This document shows, piece after piece, positions 63,330-64,000 of a stretch of DNA of 64,000 nucleotides (positions are counted from its first letter, which is position 1; each line of letters begins with the position of its first letter). The translations under genes and the position numbers were made by a program. The DNA is taken from the NCBI RefSeq assembly GCF_016775705.1, contig NZ_CP068760.1, positions 2,852,001 to 2,916,000 of the forward strand. The letters are read 5' to 3'. The stretch is from Chryseobacterium cucumeris. GTDB taxonomy: Bacteria; Bacteroidota; Bacteroidia; Flavobacteriales; Weeksellaceae. The notes under the pieces are model-generated. The model ran no database searches, was not told the DNA's origin, and worked only from the letters and a program-made list of their open reading frames with translations.

Positions 63330-64000
63330 ATGAGTTTAAACAACTTAGAAAATCATAAAAGCCATATTGAAAAATATGGCTTTGCTGTTATCAATGATGT
63401 GTTTTCGCAGAAAGAACTGGAAGACATCAACCTTGTTCTGCAAAATATAGACACTTCAAAAGAAAATTTTAGAAAGTCTGAAGACCTTTTTGCTATCAGG
63501 CAGTTCTTAAAAGAAGTTCCGGAAATCAAAGATCTTGTGTTTAATGAAAACATCCGGAAAGTGGTGAAAGAAATCTTCGGTGAAAAATATTTTGTGGTTA
63601 AAAGTATCTATTTTGATAAGCCTGAAACCTCCAACTGGTACGTGGCCTATCATCAGGATCTTACTATTTCTGTGGATAAGAAGTTGGAACTCGCTAATTT
63701 CGGACCTTGGACCACCAAACAAAATCAGTTTGCGGTACAGCCTCCACTCAACGTTTTGGAAAATATCTATACCATCAGAATCCATCTGGATGATACCGAT
63801 GAAAATAACGGAGCATTGAAAGTAGTTCCAAAATCCCACACAAAAGGCATTTACAGACCGGAAACCATCGACTGGACTGTAGAAACAGAAGAAATCTGCA
63901 ACGTAGAAAAAGGGGGAATTATGCTGATGAAACCTTTAACGCTTCACGGCTCTAACAGAACAACGAACGGAAAGAAAAGAAGAGTCATACACATCGAATT
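63330..64000 (+). CDS. Phytanoyl-CoA dioxygenase family protein, 3' end beyond the window
   Basis: About 223 codons are open to the window edge, starting ATG AGT TTA. The Fe(II)-binding HxD is in VAYHQDLTI, and the distal histidine is in LTLHGSNRT. The RIHLDDTDENNGALKVVPKSH strand region and GKKRRVIHIE fit PhyH-type 2-oxoglutarate dioxygenases. The substrate of bacterial members is diverse and cannot be inferred. It starts 6 bp after the symporter gene, so the pair may be co-transcribed. Confidence 0.85.
   Translation, partial: MSLNNLENHKSHIEKYGFAVINDVFSQKELEDINLVLQNIDTSKENFRKSEDLFAIRQFLKEVPEIKDLVFNENIRKVVKEIFGEKYFVVKSIYFDKPETSNWYVAYHQDLTISVDKKLELANFGPWTTKQNQFAVQPPLNVLENIYTIRIHLDDTDENNGALKVVPKSHTKGIYRPETIDWTVETEEICNVEKGGIMLMKPLTLHGSNRTTNGKKRRVIHIE

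Overview
The window is AT-rich chromosomal DNA from a member of the Bacteroidota, class Flavobacteriia, most likely Chryseobacterium or a close relative. This is inferred from protein features and promoters; no database was searched. Supporting signs are a secreted metalloprotease with a type A T9SS sorting tail, a very large surface protein with a type B (gliding-associated) tail, a GLPGLI protein, a CarboxypepD_reg/OMP_b-brl outer-membrane barrel, few Shine-Dalgarno sites, and promoters of the flavobacterial TTG-N(17-20)-TAnnTTTG form.

Layout. 1-4651: end of a small ORF, topoisomerase IV subunit A (parC), a rhomboid protease and a membrane-anchored AraC regulator, all on the + strand. 4811-6579: a translationally coupled SDR/epimerase pair. 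6597-8718: minus-strand L-type lectin-like surface protein and a partner with a Bacteroidota 'VGINTSTP' head. 9252-13635: six-gene minus-strand cluster (DUF4180, serine hydrolase lipoprotein, prmC, yaaA, CPBP protease, Sua5/YrdC). 13737-14182: four identical initiator tRNA-fMet genes at exact 111-bp spacing, with a terminator. 14229-15221: Ada-like zinc protein and a DUF2086-type 2OG-Fe(II) oxygenase, a plausible DNA-alkylation-response pair. 15406-16180: GNAT acetyltransferase, then a strongly structured intergenic stretch that looks like a small RNA gene, then a 44-bp perfect palindrome. 17098-20363: BlaI-type repressor, BlaR/M56 membrane protease and GLPGLI protein. 20486-22630: acetyltransferase and DUF1905-type genes, each preceded by a heptanucleotide tandem repeat, with a TalC-type transaldolase between them. 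22693-36588: TPR protein, dipeptidase E, an unknown zinc-ribbon protein, PBP4, an orphan histidine kinase, M61, M1 and M12B-like peptidases, TatC, and arabinose-5-phosphate isomerase. 36747-44524: RecQ, a PH-like membrane gene broken by an in-frame amber codon, glycosyltransferase, cupin, dihydrolipoyl dehydrogenase, CvfB. 44562-48473: 1303-aa T9SS type B surface protein. 48652-54953: TetR regulator and a complete RND efflux operon. 55014-55906: a dispersed palindromic repeat and a truncated IS110-family transposase with a structured upstream region. 55940-64000: CocE/S15 hydrolase, outer-membrane barrel protein, two BON-domain proteins, a dicarboxylate symporter and the start of a phytanoyl-CoA dioxygenase-type gene.

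Most of the window is ordinary flavobacterial core genome. The points most worth following up are the candidate structured RNA near 16000-16136, the fMet tRNA array whose spacer hairpins show a compensatory base change, a family of 7-bp tandem repeats that sits before genes and also inside the prmC coding region, the possible relic of an IS110 bridge RNA, the DUF2086 oxygenase/Ada-like pair, and paired operator-like sites around the tetR promoter.
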